From contig OZ245996.1 in NCBI GenBank assembly GCA_965230205.1, forward strand, positions 4,216,001 to 4,280,000: DNA of 64,000 bases, read 5' to 3'. Below, piece by piece: positions 41,311-50,428 of this stretch. The DNA comes from CANLBN01 sp965230205. Lineage in GTDB: Bacteria; Pseudomonadota; Gammaproteobacteria; Pseudomonadales; Cellvibrionaceae. The notes below the pieces were generated by a model. It was not told the DNA's origin. It saw only the letters and a program-made list of their open reading frames with translations, and ran no database searches. A program made the position numbers and the translations under genes. Position 1 is the first letter of the stretch. Each line of letters starts with the position of its first letter.

Positions 41311-42027
41311 TTAATCCGTACAAATAATATAGTCGATCGATAAAACTTCTAACACACACGCTTCGTTCATCATCCGGCAACACCATTCCACATCAATATC
41401 CAGTAGGCGCATCTTATAGACTCGACCTTCATCCGCTTTTTGATAAGCCGGTCTAGGGTCTTGCTGCAATACCTCAGTTAATAACAACTTCAATTCTTTA
41501 TTTGCATTATAGTTTTTACAAAAATCATCTGGCTGAGTTGAAAAAACAACATCAAGTAAAAGCGGAGCCTGACCAGCCACGGTATTGACTGCATTATCAA
41601 TACAATCAACATAAGGAATATAAGGCTTTATATCAATAACAGGCGTTCCATCAAGCAAATCGACGCCAGACAAATACAAAACAACCTGTCCACTATTGAT
41701 ATCCACTTTATCTAATTTAACAACAGATAAACCGAGATGATTCGGGCGAAATGAACTGCGAGTAGCAAAAACACCCAGCTTTTTATTGCCCCCTAATCTT
41801 GGAGGGCGAACTTTCGGTTTCCATCCATCATTTATATGTTGATGAAAAACAAATGTCAGCCAGAGATGGCTGGCTTGGTCTAAACCATCAACACAATCAG
41901 GATTATTATAAGGTGGTAGTAATAGCAGCTGACCTTTTGCACTGGGTGACAATAGCGGTTGCCGTGGAATACCAAATTTCTCAGGAAAACAGGTTTGTAT
42001 ATAGCCTAACGGTTCTATTTTATACAT
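41311..42027 (-). CDS. trmO: tRNA (adenine(37)-N6)-methyltransferase TrmO (TsaA/VirR family)
   Basis: A 238-residue TsaA-domain protein. Family motifs FGIPRQPLLSP near residues 18-28, ATRSSFRPNHLGLSVVKL near 89-106 and DLLDGTPVIDIKPYIPY near 124-140 are seen, and a C-terminal DPRPAY segment is also conserved. TrmO methylates t6A37 of tRNA-Thr using S-adenosylmethionine. The gene is followed by the terminator at 41281 and preceded by the MOSC gene at a 28-base gap, on the same strand. Confidence 0.9.
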   Translation of the reverse strand: MYKIEPLGYIQTCFPEKFGIPRQPLLSPSAKGQLLLLPPYNNPDCVDGLDQASHLWLTFVFHQHINDGWKPKVRPPRLGGNKKLGVFATRSSFRPNHLGLSVVKLDKVDINSGQVVLYLSGVDLLDGTPVIDIKPYIPYVDCIDNAVNTVAGQAPLLLDVVFSTQPDDFCKNYNANKELKLLLTEVLQQDPRPAYQKADEGRVYKMRLLDIDVEWCCRMMNEACVLEVLSIDYIICTD

Positions 42028-42055
42028 AAAATTCTATTAGTCGAAAGGCTAGTCA

Positions 42056-42559
42056 TCACACAACTGGACCTAGATGAATAACATCATCTCCGGTTTTCAG
42101 TAAACCGCTTTGTGTGATTCTTGCACATAAACCGCCATGGCCAAGCATTGCAGCCACACCATGTTTCCCCAACGCTTGTTCCATCCTTAAACAAGGATGG
42201 CATAATGCGGTCGCTTCCAAAATTGCACTACCAATTTGAAAACGCTGATGCCTGAGTGCCGTGAGATTGATACCCGAAACAGCTAAATTACGCCGCAATA
42301 CTGATGGATCAATTCCATCTTTTTTTAACAAGCGCGAAATAATATCAATATATTCAACACTAATAACAGTGACTTGGCGAGCAGATCCTGGCGTACCCTG
42401 GCAACGACGATCACCTGCCAAACCTAATCCTTCGATAGCTTCAACCTCATCAACAACTTGCATAGGCACCTTACGCTGAGGCCGCAAACCGATCCATTCC
42501 AACTTACCAGCTGGCAAATCATTTAGATATCGTGCAAATAGGCGAGCTTGTGTAGACAT
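42056..42559 (-). CDS. MOSC-domain protein
   Basis: A 167-residue protein consisting essentially of one MOSC domain, the beta-barrel found in molybdenum cofactor sulfurases. The pattern IEGLGLAGDRR near residues 44-54, VISVEYID near 69-76 and the conserved Cys region ALCHPCLRME near 119-128 are visible. Stand-alone MOSC proteins such as YiiM and YuaD reduce N-hydroxylated bases or bind Mo cofactor. The precise reaction is open. It lies between pdxB and trmO. Confidence 0.85.
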   Translation of the reverse strand: MSTQARLFARYLNDLPAGKLEWIGLRPQRKVPMQVVDEVEAIEGLGLAGDRRCQGTPGSARQVTVISVEYIDIISRLLKKDGIDPSVLRRNLAVSGINLTALRHQRFQIGSAILEATALCHPCLRMEQALGKHGVAAMLGHGGLCARITQSGLLKTGDDVIHLGPVV

Positions 42560-42597
42560 ATAATTTTATTTAAAAGGCGATATAAAAGCCGCTAATG

Positions 42598-43707
42598 TTA
42601 AGTACCCATGACCGTATTAAACCAATGCTCCAATGGAGAATCGTGTAAAGATTTAGGCAATATAAAGTGATTATACTCTCGGCGTGAAATATAATTTTTT
42701 CTTAAACCGTCAAAATTATCAACCTGCCGCAAGCGTTGGTCATCTTCTTCAATGGGATAACATGACAATAATAAGCGATTGAACCTTTCATCCATATTAA
42801 TATTATTATTTTCTATAGCTTCATTAATACTATTATCAACATTAGCTTTATCATTGGTTAATATATTGACAACATCAGAGTCAATAGGCATTTCTAAATA
42901 TTGACACAATGCTTGATATATCATAAATGTTCCTTGTTCACGCCCCTCGATACTATACCCTGCAATATGAGGCGTTCCTAAGGCAATATGCTTTATTAAT
43001 GCCTTGTTAACGATCGGTTCATTTTCCCAAACATCTAGCACAACACTGAGTGGTCGTTTTTCAAGCTCATTTAACAGGGCTTCATTATCGATTGCCGCTC
43101 CTCGGCCACTATTAATCAATAGTACGTCCGATTTCAATTGATTTAGCGCTTCACTATCTAATAAATGATAGGTAGGAAATGGGCCTGTTTTTGTTAATGG
43201 AGTGTGGCAAGTAATAATATCTGCTTGTAATATTTCCTCGAAGCTAACTAAGTTTTCATTATCTTCAGCGGTTAGAAGTGGATCATAACAAAGGCAAGAA
43301 ACGCCTAGTTTTTTTAGCCGTTGATGTAAACGACCTCCTATATTGCCGCATCCGATAATTCCTATTGTTTTTTTCATCCAATCTGGCTTCGCTTTAGCCA
43401 TCGCACTCAATACATACTGCACCACTGCATTGGCATTACAGCCCGGTGCGTTTGCCCACTGAATTTTTTGCCTATCCAAATAATCAATATCAAGATGATC
43501 AACACCAATTGTACAACTACCAACAAATTTTACGTTGCTACCTTCAAGTAATTTTTGATTGACATTTGTCACTGAACGCACTAATAAAATATCAGCATCG
43601 ACGATATCACTAGTATTAATTTCTCTTCCAGCCAAACACTGAATATCACCAAACTTCCCAAATAATTCTCTTGCTAAAGGAATGTTCTGATCTGCAACAA
43701 TTTTCAT
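42598..43707 (-). CDS. pdxB: Erythronate-4-phosphate dehydrogenase
   Basis: A 369-residue D-2-hydroxyacid dehydrogenase of pyridoxal phosphate synthesis. It shows VADQNIPLARELFG at the N-terminus, GSCTIGVDHLD near residues 63-73, the NAD-binding GIIGCGNIGGRLHQRLKK near 117-134 and the catalytic His in LGTPHIAGYSIEGR near 247-260. The C-terminal dimerisation domain (about 280-369) distinguishes PdxB from other family members. It makes 3-hydroxy-4-phospho-hydroxy-2-ketobutanoate, supplying cofactor for the many PLP enzymes. Monocistronic by appearance. Confidence 0.95.
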   Translation of the reverse strand: MKIVADQNIPLARELFGKFGDIQCLAGREINTSDIVDADILLVRSVTNVNQKLLEGSNVKFVGSCTIGVDHLDIDYLDRQKIQWANAPGCNANAVVQYVLSAMAKAKPDWMKKTIGIIGCGNIGGRLHQRLKKLGVSCLCYDPLLTAEDNENLVSFEEILQADIITCHTPLTKTGPFPTYHLLDSEALNQLKSDVLLINSGRGAAIDNEALLNELEKRPLSVVLDVWENEPIVNKALIKHIALGTPHIAGYSIEGREQGTFMIYQALCQYLEMPIDSDVVNILTNDKANVDNSINEAIENNNINMDERFNRLLLSCYPIEEDDQRLRQVDNFDGLRKNYISRREYNHFILPKSLHDSPLEHWFNTVMGT

Positions 43708-43774
43708 TTATAATTTTCCAATAATAAACTTATATAGTAATTTTTATACTAACGAAATAACGTTCTTATAATGC

Positions 43775-44755
43775 CTATGTACTTTTTTCAAGAATTTTCA
43801 TCCGCTGAAACAATTTAGGAAACCCCATAGAGATACAAAACTCCTCTAATAACGTCCACTCTGGCTCTTCCAATGTTAATTCGCTAATGCTTTTAATTAG
43901 TGGTAAATTAACAACAATAGTCGCCAACTGTTGAGCAATTTGTATCTGCTCTTGATATTCTAGAATTTTAATGCCTAATGTCTTTGCTCCACGAATAGGC
44001 AGTGAAGGTAGTGTTTCTATATTGCTTAATAAGTGCTGTATAGAACCATAATGAGCCAACAACGCCTGGGCTGTTTTATTTCCTATACCCGGCACCCCAG
44101 GTATATCATCACTGGTGTCACCGACTAATGCTAAAAAATCAATCATTTGATCAGGGGAAACACCAAACTTCTGCTGAATATCTTTACTGTAAAGTTTTTT
44201 CCCAACCGCATTGATGTTTGATGAATTATCTTTCGACAAACTACCTTTTGATAAACCGCTCTTTGATAAATAGTCCCATAAAAAGTCTTGCTCACGCTTC
44301 AATAATTGACCAAGATCTTTATCTCGAGTCAATACAGCAATAGGAACAGGCGAACGTATTAGCCGCTGATATAAACTCCCTAATAGATCATCTGCTTCAT
44401 GAGTTTTACTGCCATAAGTATTGATTCCCAATAACTCCGTTACCCTACGGCAGGCTGACAATTGAAAGGCTAAAGCTTCGTCAGGCAAAGCCCGACTGCA
44501 TTTATAATCGGGGTAGATATTATTACGAAAGCAGGTTTCAAGGCTTTCATCAAAGCATGCAGCTATACGCTGGGGGCGCTGCTCACTGAGCAAACGTATT
44601 AAAAAAGTACTGTATCCGTAAACTGCTGCTGTGGGCCAACTTTCTTTTTCGCTGTACCAATTATCGGGCAGCGAGAAATAATATTGAAAGATGAAAATAG
44701 AAGCATCGATTAATAAAGCGGGCTTCGCTTCCTGTAAAGAGTTTACTGTCATCAT
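43775..44755 (-). CDS. 5'-3' exonuclease of the polymerase I N-terminal domain family (Xni-like)
   Basis: A 326-residue FEN/PolI-type exonuclease without a polymerase domain. It has the metal-site residues in LLIDASIFIF near residues 14-23, THEADDLLGSLYQRL near 117-131, VLTRDKDLGQLL near 139-150 and the helix-hairpin-helix region ALVGDTSDDIPGVPGIGNKT near 207-226. ATG 44755 forms TGATG with the epmC stop. It probably resolves flaps or degrades RNA/DNA in repair. It is longer than the usual Xni, with a serine/lysine-rich insertion around residues 160-185. Confidence 0.85.
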   Translation of the reverse strand: MMTVNSLQEAKPALLIDASIFIFQYYFSLPDNWYSEKESWPTAAVYGYSTFLIRLLSEQRPQRIAACFDESLETCFRNNIYPDYKCSRALPDEALAFQLSACRRVTELLGINTYGSKTHEADDLLGSLYQRLIRSPVPIAVLTRDKDLGQLLKREQDFLWDYLSKSGLSKGSLSKDNSSNINAVGKKLYSKDIQQKFGVSPDQMIDFLALVGDTSDDIPGVPGIGNKTAQALLAHYGSIQHLLSNIETLPSLPIRGAKTLGIKILEYQEQIQIAQQLATIVVNLPLIKSISELTLEEPEWTLLEEFCISMGFPKLFQRMKILEKST

Positions 44756-45336
44756 CAGCCTAAATGTGTGACACAATATCGGGAGCTTTCAAGAATCTGT
44801 CCTGACTGATAATGCTTTATAAGCACACCCAACCAAGCTTTAGCCCTTTCATTTAGACCGCCGACACAATAGTTTTGAGCTTGCTTAGCAATATTTCGCT
44901 TAAAGTTAAGGCTCGGAGCAGCGCCGCCATCTAAATTATCTGCGCTAACTCGAAAACGTAAACCGCAGGCCTCGGAAAACAGCCATTCCAGTGCTTGCGG
45001 CTTTACTTCTACCTGCTCAAATGCGTTTTGCTCACTTTCGTTGCGGCCATCAGGTACATACCAATAACCATAATCCACTATTTTTCGACGAGCCTCTCCT
45101 GCAACACACCAGTGAGCAATTTCATGTAGAGCGCTAGCACTATAGTCATGGGAAAAAATGATTCTATGATGAAGAAAGGAGGTATCTGCAGGTATATATT
45201 CTGGCTCTTGGCCACCTCCCATCAACACTGTATTTGTGCTATCTAGAAATAAACCATTAAACAATTCTATTAGATCTTCAGAGTCTATTGCTTTTGCAAA
45301 ACGATCAGCTAATACTGTTGATGTAAAAGTATCCAT
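44755..45336 (-). CDS. epmC: Elongation factor P hydroxylase EpmC (YfcM)
   Basis: A 193-residue protein with the EpmC pattern: HHRIIFSHDYSASALHEIAH near residues 51-70 including the HExxH metal-binding site, WCVAGEARRKIVDYGYWYVP near 71-90, VEVKPQALEWLFSEACG near 104-120 and SADNLDGG near 126-133. It hydroxylates the beta-lysyl modification of EF-P Lys34. The gene starts a transcript that continues into the exonuclease with a 1-base overlap. No epmA or epmB is in the window. Confidence 0.93.
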   Translation of the reverse strand: MDTFTSTVLADRFAKAIDSEDLIELFNGLFLDSTNTVLMGGGQEPEYIPADTSFLHHRIIFSHDYSASALHEIAHWCVAGEARRKIVDYGYWYVPDGRNESEQNAFEQVEVKPQALEWLFSEACGLRFRVSADNLDGGAAPSLNFKRNIAKQAQNYCVGGLNERAKAWLGVLIKHYQSGQILESSRYCVTHLG

Positions 45337-45529
45337 TATTTATATCAAATGATAAAAAAGTGTAAAAAAACGCATTTATGTCTTGTGATTTTAGCCAACT
45401 AGATATACCTTTAATAGAAGAGCTATTTATTTATCACAAATAGCTAGATATTGTGTTTTCAACTAAGGTTCAACCCCATAGGTTGTGCTCAATATCGTAT
45501 ACCGTACTGTTTATTGCCAGGGGTGCATT

Positions 45530-46225
45530 ATGAATACCTCAGACGAAACCCGCAACAAGGACAATGTCGTTGATATATTTAGCGGCAAGTCACTCTCTAC
45601 ACTCGATGATGAACGTATTATTCGCTTATCTCCAGAACTCGACGGCTTGGAAATGCTGTACTCTAATGATGCGAGCGACGGACGCATGTTCAGCTTGCAA
45701 GTTTTGTGTTGGGGCCTCAAGGCCAGTGGTGAGGTTGTTGGTTTAGTTCCTTGGTTAAACCAGATTATGTCCTGCCCTGAGTTGTGTGACCCTCTGAACG
45801 GTCATTGGGAAGGTTATTATGACCCCGGTATTGACGATGTATTTGAGGAACCACCCATTCATAAAGTGGTTGAATTAGAAACAGCTGCTGACTATTACGA
45901 ATATCAGTGTGAAAACCCTACCGACATTATTCAGGAAGTACCAGATACTATTGGTACCCATGCAATATTATCTGCTGATGGTTTTCAGAGCCTGACGCTA
46001 TCAGAAGTGATTAGTTGGCGTTTATACTTTGATGGTTCTATTGTCGGTATGTTGGCCGATCAAGATAAAGTGATATCAACGCCTATTTTGCCTGGGGATG
46101 AATGCCTTTACCCTGCCGAAGAAAACCCAAAGTTTAAGTACTTTTTCCAACACCATATTGCCAATAAAATTAAGTCCCAAGATCCTGAGGCTATTGCAGC
46201 AATATCACTGCTAGTAGAAGACTAG
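45530..46225 (+). CDS. Acidic conserved hypothetical protein
   Basis: A 231-residue acidic cytoplasmic protein that I cannot assign. It lacks signal peptide and membrane segments. A proline-containing core includes VLCWGLKASGEVVGLVPWLN near residues 58-77 and ISWRLYFDGSIVGMLAD near 164-180, suggesting two similar beta modules (the phrases GEVVGLVPW and GSIVGMLAD look like repeats). ATG 45530 is chosen because AGGGG lies upstream; the longer form from 45485 lacks a site. It converges with tusA. Confidence 0.75.
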   Translation: MNTSDETRNKDNVVDIFSGKSLSTLDDERIIRLSPELDGLEMLYSNDASDGRMFSLQVLCWGLKASGEVVGLVPWLNQIMSCPELCDPLNGHWEGYYDPGIDDVFEEPPIHKVVELETAADYYEYQCENPTDIIQEVPDTIGTHAILSADGFQSLTLSEVISWRLYFDGSIVGMLADQDKVISTPILPGDECLYPAEENPKFKYFFQHHIANKIKSQDPEAIAAISLLVED

Positions 46226-46251
46226 GGCCTATTGGCGCTATTGTTCTAATA

Positions 46252-46485
46252 TCAGGCTTTTTGAATACAGTAGCGGTATTGGCCATCTGCTTCAGCTTGA
46301 GACACTAAAACATGACCTAAAAAGTGACAGAATTTGGGAATATCACGGGTTGTCGCAGGGTCCGTAGCAAGAACTTCAATGGTATCGCCTACCTTTAGCT
46401 CACGTATACTTTTGTGCAATAACATAACCGGCTCTGGGCAGAGTAACCCGGTTGTATCAAGAACTGTATCAATATTATGTGTCAT
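46252..46485 (-). CDS. tusA: TusA-type sulfur carrier protein
   Basis: A 77-residue protein with the TusA active-site motif LCPEPVML near residues 14-21, whose Cys carries persulfide, and the following DTIEVLATDPATTRDIPKF near 33-51. It relays sulfur to tRNA 2-thiouridine synthesis or other targets. This fits MnmC elsewhere in the window, which acts on the same wobble uridine. It is monocistronic, converging with the hypothetical gene at 45530. Confidence 0.92.
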   Translation of the reverse strand: MTHNIDTVLDTTGLLCPEPVMLLHKSIRELKVGDTIEVLATDPATTRDIPKFCHFLGHVLVSQAEADGQYRYCIQKA

Positions 46486-46707
46486 GGGGCGGCATTTTGT
46501 ACTATATATCCCAAAAATTCAAAATATTCCTGCCTCTACATTGTGTCGCCTAATACGACCAGAGTATATGAACTAAGTACTGTAAACGATGGGCAAAGAG
46601 AGTTAAAATAGTAGCGAGTGTGATGACAGCAATAATGCTGACATACTTTAATGGATAACGCGCTATTTTAGGAAACGGGCAACTCGAAACGGGTAGTTAT
46701 ATAACAT

Positions 46708-47034
46708 ATGATTACAGGTATAGACCCAAAAGCATTACAGCTAACTATTATTTTACTGAGACAGTACCACCCTCAGCTAGCATCCTTATTGCCTGGTCCT
46801 GAGCATTACCCTTCACCAGGAAGCGAAGTTGATCTAGATCTTGACCCTGATAAAATCCCCGAAATTATTAAAGCCTTAAATGATTTAGGAACAGATTGGC
46901 TAGCTGAAAAGCCTAATAACCCTACTGAAAAGAGCCGTAATTCTCTACGCCAAAAATGCTTAATGTTTATATTGGATGAATGGATTAGGATTGGCGAACA
47001 ATATGAACATCAAGTTAATGTTGTGCTGCACTAA
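46708..47034 (+). CDS. Hypothetical protein
   Basis: A 108-residue protein with no recognised family. The sequence has an acidic segment (EVDLDLDPDKIPEIIKALND near residues 36-55) and a helical basic C-terminus (NSLRQKCLMFILDEWIRIGE near 78-97). No signal peptide. The start has no clear ribosome binding site. It converges with the yheU-like gene. Confidence 0.6.
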   Translation: MITGIDPKALQLTIILLRQYHPQLASLLPGPEHYPSPGSEVDLDLDPDKIPEIIKALNDLGTDWLAEKPNNPTEKSRNSLRQKCLMFILDEWIRIGEQYEHQVNVVLH

Positions 47035-47077
47035 CATTTGACAACAATTCACTAGCTCGCAAATAAAATATTTTTAT

Positions 47078-47320
47078 TTATCCATTATTAATTGTCATTG
47101 ACCACTGTTGATATTGTATTGCTGTCATAAGGTTTACGCTTTCTGTTGCTGCATCAAATACAATAACAATATCACCTTGATCTAATTGTTGTTTAACTTG
47201 TTGAACCTTAGTATTTAAATCCATTTCAAGCACACCATAATCTGTACCTTCACGTGTAATAAATTCTTCAATAAGGCCTGTTAACGCATCATGACTTAAG
47301 TGTTCTGAAGGTATTAGCAT
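47078..47320 (-). CDS. YheU-family protein
   Basis: An 80-residue protein with the YheU pattern: MLIPSEHLS at the start, LIEEFITREGTDYGVLE near residues 16-32 and KVQQVKQQLDQGDIVIVFD near 38-56. The family is small, conserved in gammaproteobacteria and of unknown function. It is divergent from gcvR over 136 bases. The full YheU length suggests an intact gene. Confidence 0.88.
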   Translation of the reverse strand: MLIPSEHLSHDALTGLIEEFITREGTDYGVLEMDLNTKVQQVKQQLDQGDIVIVFDAATESVNLMTAIQYQQWSMTINNG

Positions 47321-47456
47321 AGATGGTAGTCCGTCATAATATTATACATTGGTGAATGATTCAGCTTCACCATTTAGGGCCGATCACACTAATAAAGCTT
47401 TAATCACAAGGTTTATCAACGCATAATACGATGAAAACATAATAAGGTATAAAAAT

Positions 47457-47984
47457 ATGTCTAATCAACACCTTATCATTACCCTACTCTGTGACGATAG
47501 AGTAGGCATTGTACAAGAGATTGCCGACACTATTACAAAAGCTAATGGCAATTGGTTAGATAGCCGCATGCTACAACTGGAAGGTAAGTTTACGGGAATG
47601 CTAAGCATCAGCATTTCCGAAGACCGAGTAGACAAGCTCAAGGAAGCCCTCGAAGAGTTATCTAATACGGGAATTGAAGTACTGATTGAAAATGCGAGCG
47701 ATTACGAGCCTATAGTTAGCGGCAAAGTATTATCTTTTGAGTTAATTGGTGCAGATCGCTTAGGTATTATGAGTGAAATTTCTGGTGCTTTTCTGGAAAG
47801 AGGCATTAGCATAGACAATTTGGAAACACATTGCTCCAGTATGCCCTGGTCAGGCGCTCCCTTGTTTGAAGCGACAGGAATTTTGATGGCCCCAGAAAAT
47901 ATCAATACAGAAGAGCTTTTAGATCAATTAAATGAAATAGAAGATCACCTGGGCATCGATATTTCTGTCACTGAACAATTATAA
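47457..47984 (+). CDS. gcvR: ACT-domain regulator GcvR-like (glycine cleavage system repressor family)
   Basis: A 175-residue protein with two ACT domains, the first starting HLIITLLCDDRVGIVQEIAD near residues 4-23 and the second LSFELIGADRLGIMSEISG near 92-110. GcvR binds glycine and interferes with GcvA to repress the glycine cleavage genes. No gcv genes are in the window. AAGG upstream supports the start. It converges with the last msh gene by 60 bases. Confidence 0.85.
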   Translation: MSNQHLIITLLCDDRVGIVQEIADTITKANGNWLDSRMLQLEGKFTGMLSISISEDRVDKLKEALEELSNTGIEVLIENASDYEPIVSGKVLSFELIGADRLGIMSEISGAFLERGISIDNLETHCSSMPWSGAPLFEATGILMAPENINTEELLDQLNEIEDHLGIDISVTEQL

Positions 47985-48043
47985 CTTGAGCAAATATTAG
48001 AAGAATTTAGTAACATTTTTTAAGATAGCAAGTAAAATACTAA

Positions 48044-48547
48044 CTACTGAAATTTTTTATCCAAAGACGTACGATGGCGCCCCAAAAGCGAACCTGAACC
48101 ACAGGCAGCGATACTATCTATATGATAAAAGCTATCATTAACTCCAGCGACCCCATTATAGTTATTATTTTGAGTACTATCACAAGCATTACCATTTCCA
48201 TAATGGCAAGCACAACTCACAGTAATTTGACACTGATCTAAACCAAGAACAGAAAAATTTTGGTTAATAGAGATCGTGCTGCAACGAGTATCAGACTGTT
48301 GGCGAGTGGCACTTGGAAAGAATACTTGATTAGCAACTAATTGAGCACCCGTCTCCGCCGCATAAATACTTTGCTTTGACATTGAAGCAAGAGTTAAACC
48401 TGTTGTAGAGTCATTTACCTGCTTTGACATTAATAAAGCGCCGCCGCTTGCGACAATAATCATAAATAATGCAAGAGGTAATAAAAAACCTTTTTGCTTT
48501 TTAGCAGATTGATAAACGCTTCTCTGATCATATAATTTAGGGGGCAT
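48044..48547 (-). CDS. mshP: MSHA biogenesis protein MshP-like (PilX-type minor pilin)
   Basis: A 167-residue protein with a single N-terminal hydrophobic segment (KGFLLPLALFMIIVASGGAL near residues 20-39) characteristic of PilX/MshP, and a soluble part with six cysteines (C84, C102, C107, C109, C117 and one near residue 144). ATG 48547 overlaps mshO by 11 bases and is preferred over the longer frame from 48592. It is the last gene of the msh transcript here; mshQ is absent. Confidence 0.78.
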   Translation of the reverse strand: MPPKLYDQRSVYQSAKKQKGFLLPLALFMIIVASGGALLMSKQVNDSTTGLTLASMSKQSIYAAETGAQLVANQVFFPSATRQQSDTRCSTISINQNFSVLGLDQCQITVSCACHYGNGNACDSTQNNNYNGVAGVNDSFYHIDSIAACGSGSLLGRHRTSLDKKFQ

Positions 48548-49343
48548 AACGTAACGCCACTGTTTCAACTTTATTGAATTGATAATCAACATTCGTATAC
48601 TGTAACGAGAAAGTCACACAGTGCCGGCACCCATTACTTCCATCGTCAATACGAAATGGACTATTAATAGCATTAATCGATCTCGCAACGAGATCATATG
48701 ACGCTGAAAGATTAACATTTGAAGCTGCTTGCGATACATTATTGTAATAACGTAATTCATCACCAATCAAACAAAATGCTTTAACGCTTCCTGCCAAGTA
48801 AAATTTCTGTTCTAAAGAGTTGCGCTGCCATTGATGATCTTGAACTAAAGTAATATCAAAAACAGTACGAGACCGTAAGCTCACTAACGAATGTGAATTA
48901 TTACCATATATTTCAGTATTCGCACCTGCGCCCACAGACATATATATTGCATTATTGATATTTTCACCATCGACGACATGATAAGGCGATACCGATATTG
49001 GAGAACTTCTACCACTGGGAGGAATAGTATTACTCTGATCAGATAAGGTATTTAAATAAAAGCCACTTGCAATAATCGGTAAAAAACTTAAACATCGACG
49101 GTTATTGGTCACTCTTGCACTAAAAGGTAATGCATTCCGCAATTGCTTTTTTATTCTATCGCCACTTAATTGAGCATCGACCAACAACTGAGATTCACTT
49201 TTTACTAAACGCTGCCCTTTAATTAAGGTAATTATTAAATTTGAGCCAACGACCAGAATGATAGATAAAATGGTCATCACTATAACCATTTCAAATAATG
49301 TAAATCCCTTCTGATACTTATTTATAACGAAAAAAGTCATCAT
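48537..49343 (-). CDS. mshO: MSHA minor pilin MshO
   Basis: A 268-residue protein with a type IV pilin N-terminus: YQKGFTLFEMVIVMTIL near residues 9-25, where cleavage after Gly leaves Phe. The globular domain has four cysteines. The start overlaps mshD by one base. Its order after mshA-C-D is that of MSHA loci and fits a minor pilin used in assembly. PilW-type domains are similar. Confidence 0.85.
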   Translation of the reverse strand: MMTFFVINKYQKGFTLFEMVIVMTILSIILVVGSNLIITLIKGQRLVKSESQLLVDAQLSGDRIKKQLRNALPFSARVTNNRRCLSFLPIIASGFYLNTLSDQSNTIPPSGRSSPISVSPYHVVDGENINNAIYMSVGAGANTEIYGNNSHSLVSLRSRTVFDITLVQDHQWQRNSLEQKFYLAGSVKAFCLIGDELRYYNNVSQAASNVNLSASYDLVARSINAINSPFRIDDGSNGCRHCVTFSLQYTNVDYQFNKVETVALRYAP

Positions 49344-49864
49344 TAATGATTAACTCTATAGCCATGTAGAGAAATACTTTCTCCACTACTGGCAATCACT
49401 GATACTGAAATACGTTTTACATGTTGTTGATTGATTCCAAAATTTGCGCCAGAGTAAGCCACATTAACTCGGCGAGTGAAACCAGGCAACGGTTCATCTG
49501 TGTAGCCATTAAAATCATCAATATCGTCAAAACTTTGAGGTACCCGAATATTTTCACCTGATTCTAAGCCAATACCAGAGCAAGGAATGACTCTGTCGCA
49601 TGCAGTTCCATCGATAGGAGAGTTCTCATCGTATTTACGCGAAACAATTTCTTCTAATTGTGATTGAGCCAAAGATAACAATTGATTATTGATTAGAGAG
49701 TGATTGCCAGACACTATAGTTTGACGATAAACGCCAGCCAGAGATGCAACAATAACTGAAGTAACGGTTATAAATACCAGTAATTCAATTAAAGTAACAC
49801 CTTGAATATTGCGCTCAGCCTTACAAACATAAGAAGGAAAATGGTGATAGATATTAGTACGCAT
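49343..49864 (-). CDS. mshD: MSHA minor pilin MshD
   Basis: A 173-residue minor pilin. The prepilin motif IQGVTLIELLVFITVTSVIV lies near residues 20-39, with Glu at position 5 of the mature pilin. The leader is longer than usual. ATG 49864 overlaps mshC by 11 bases; a longer frame from 49906 is possible. Acts as a tip or priming component in pilus assembly. Confidence 0.85.
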   Translation of the reverse strand: MRTNIYHHFPSYVCKAERNIQGVTLIELLVFITVTSVIVASLAGVYRQTIVSGNHSLINNQLLSLAQSQLEEIVSRKYDENSPIDGTACDRVIPCSGIGLESGENIRVPQSFDDIDDFNGYTDEPLPGFTRRVNVAYSGANFGINQQHVKRISVSVIASSGESISLHGYRVNH

Positions 49865-50303
49865 AGCCACTCCCTGCCACTGTGATTTGTTCAGTAGTAC
49901 TACCATCTGTCAACTGAATGGTATCAGGCCTTGTATTCCCCAAACGATCAAATACAAACCTCCCTCGTCCCTGAGTCAAGGTAATTGAGGAAGGAAATCT
50001 GATAGGATATTCAGCATCAGAAAATCGAATGCTTGCGGCACTTTCTTGAACATCAATAGAATCAGACGATGCAATAACAACAATTTGTGTATCATTTCTT
50101 GCTCTGGCAAGTGCAATTTGACGAGCATGCCGTAGTGCTGCCATAACATCGCTTTTTGCACGTATTAGCTGAATACCATCACTCGAATAACGAGTTGATC
50201 CAGTAATAACCAACACGCCAACAATGACAATAACCGCCACTAATTCGACTAAAGAAAAACCACGAGCAGTATAATTAGACAAAGAACCCTCAACTACAAT
50301 CAA
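49854..50303 (-). CDS. mshC: MSHA minor pilin MshC
   Basis: A 149-residue type IV pilin-like protein. The motif RGFSLVELVAVIVIVGVLVI near residues 14-33 contains Phe1 and Glu5 of the mature form, and a GspH-like globular domain follows (RHARQIALARARND near 66-79). The first codon at 50303 is TTG; a TTG at 50282 with GAGGG upstream is an equally good start and gives a shorter leader. Part of the pilin cluster A-C-D-O. Confidence 0.85.
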   Translation of the reverse strand: MIVVEGSLSNYTARGFSLVELVAVIVIVGVLVITGSTRYSSDGIQLIRAKSDVMAALRHARQIALARARNDTQIVVIASSDSIDVQESAASIRFSDAEYPIRFPSSITLTQGRGRFVFDRLGNTRPDTIQLTDGSTTEQITVAGSGYAY

Positions 50304-50428
50304 ATATGTGGATAATTATAAGTATAGTTGAAGCTTAGAAAAATAATCGTCGCGGCCACCAGTACTACAGCTAAAGATGGCCACAACGATTAAATAGGGA
50401 AATAAATTAATGAACTAACGCAAATTGA

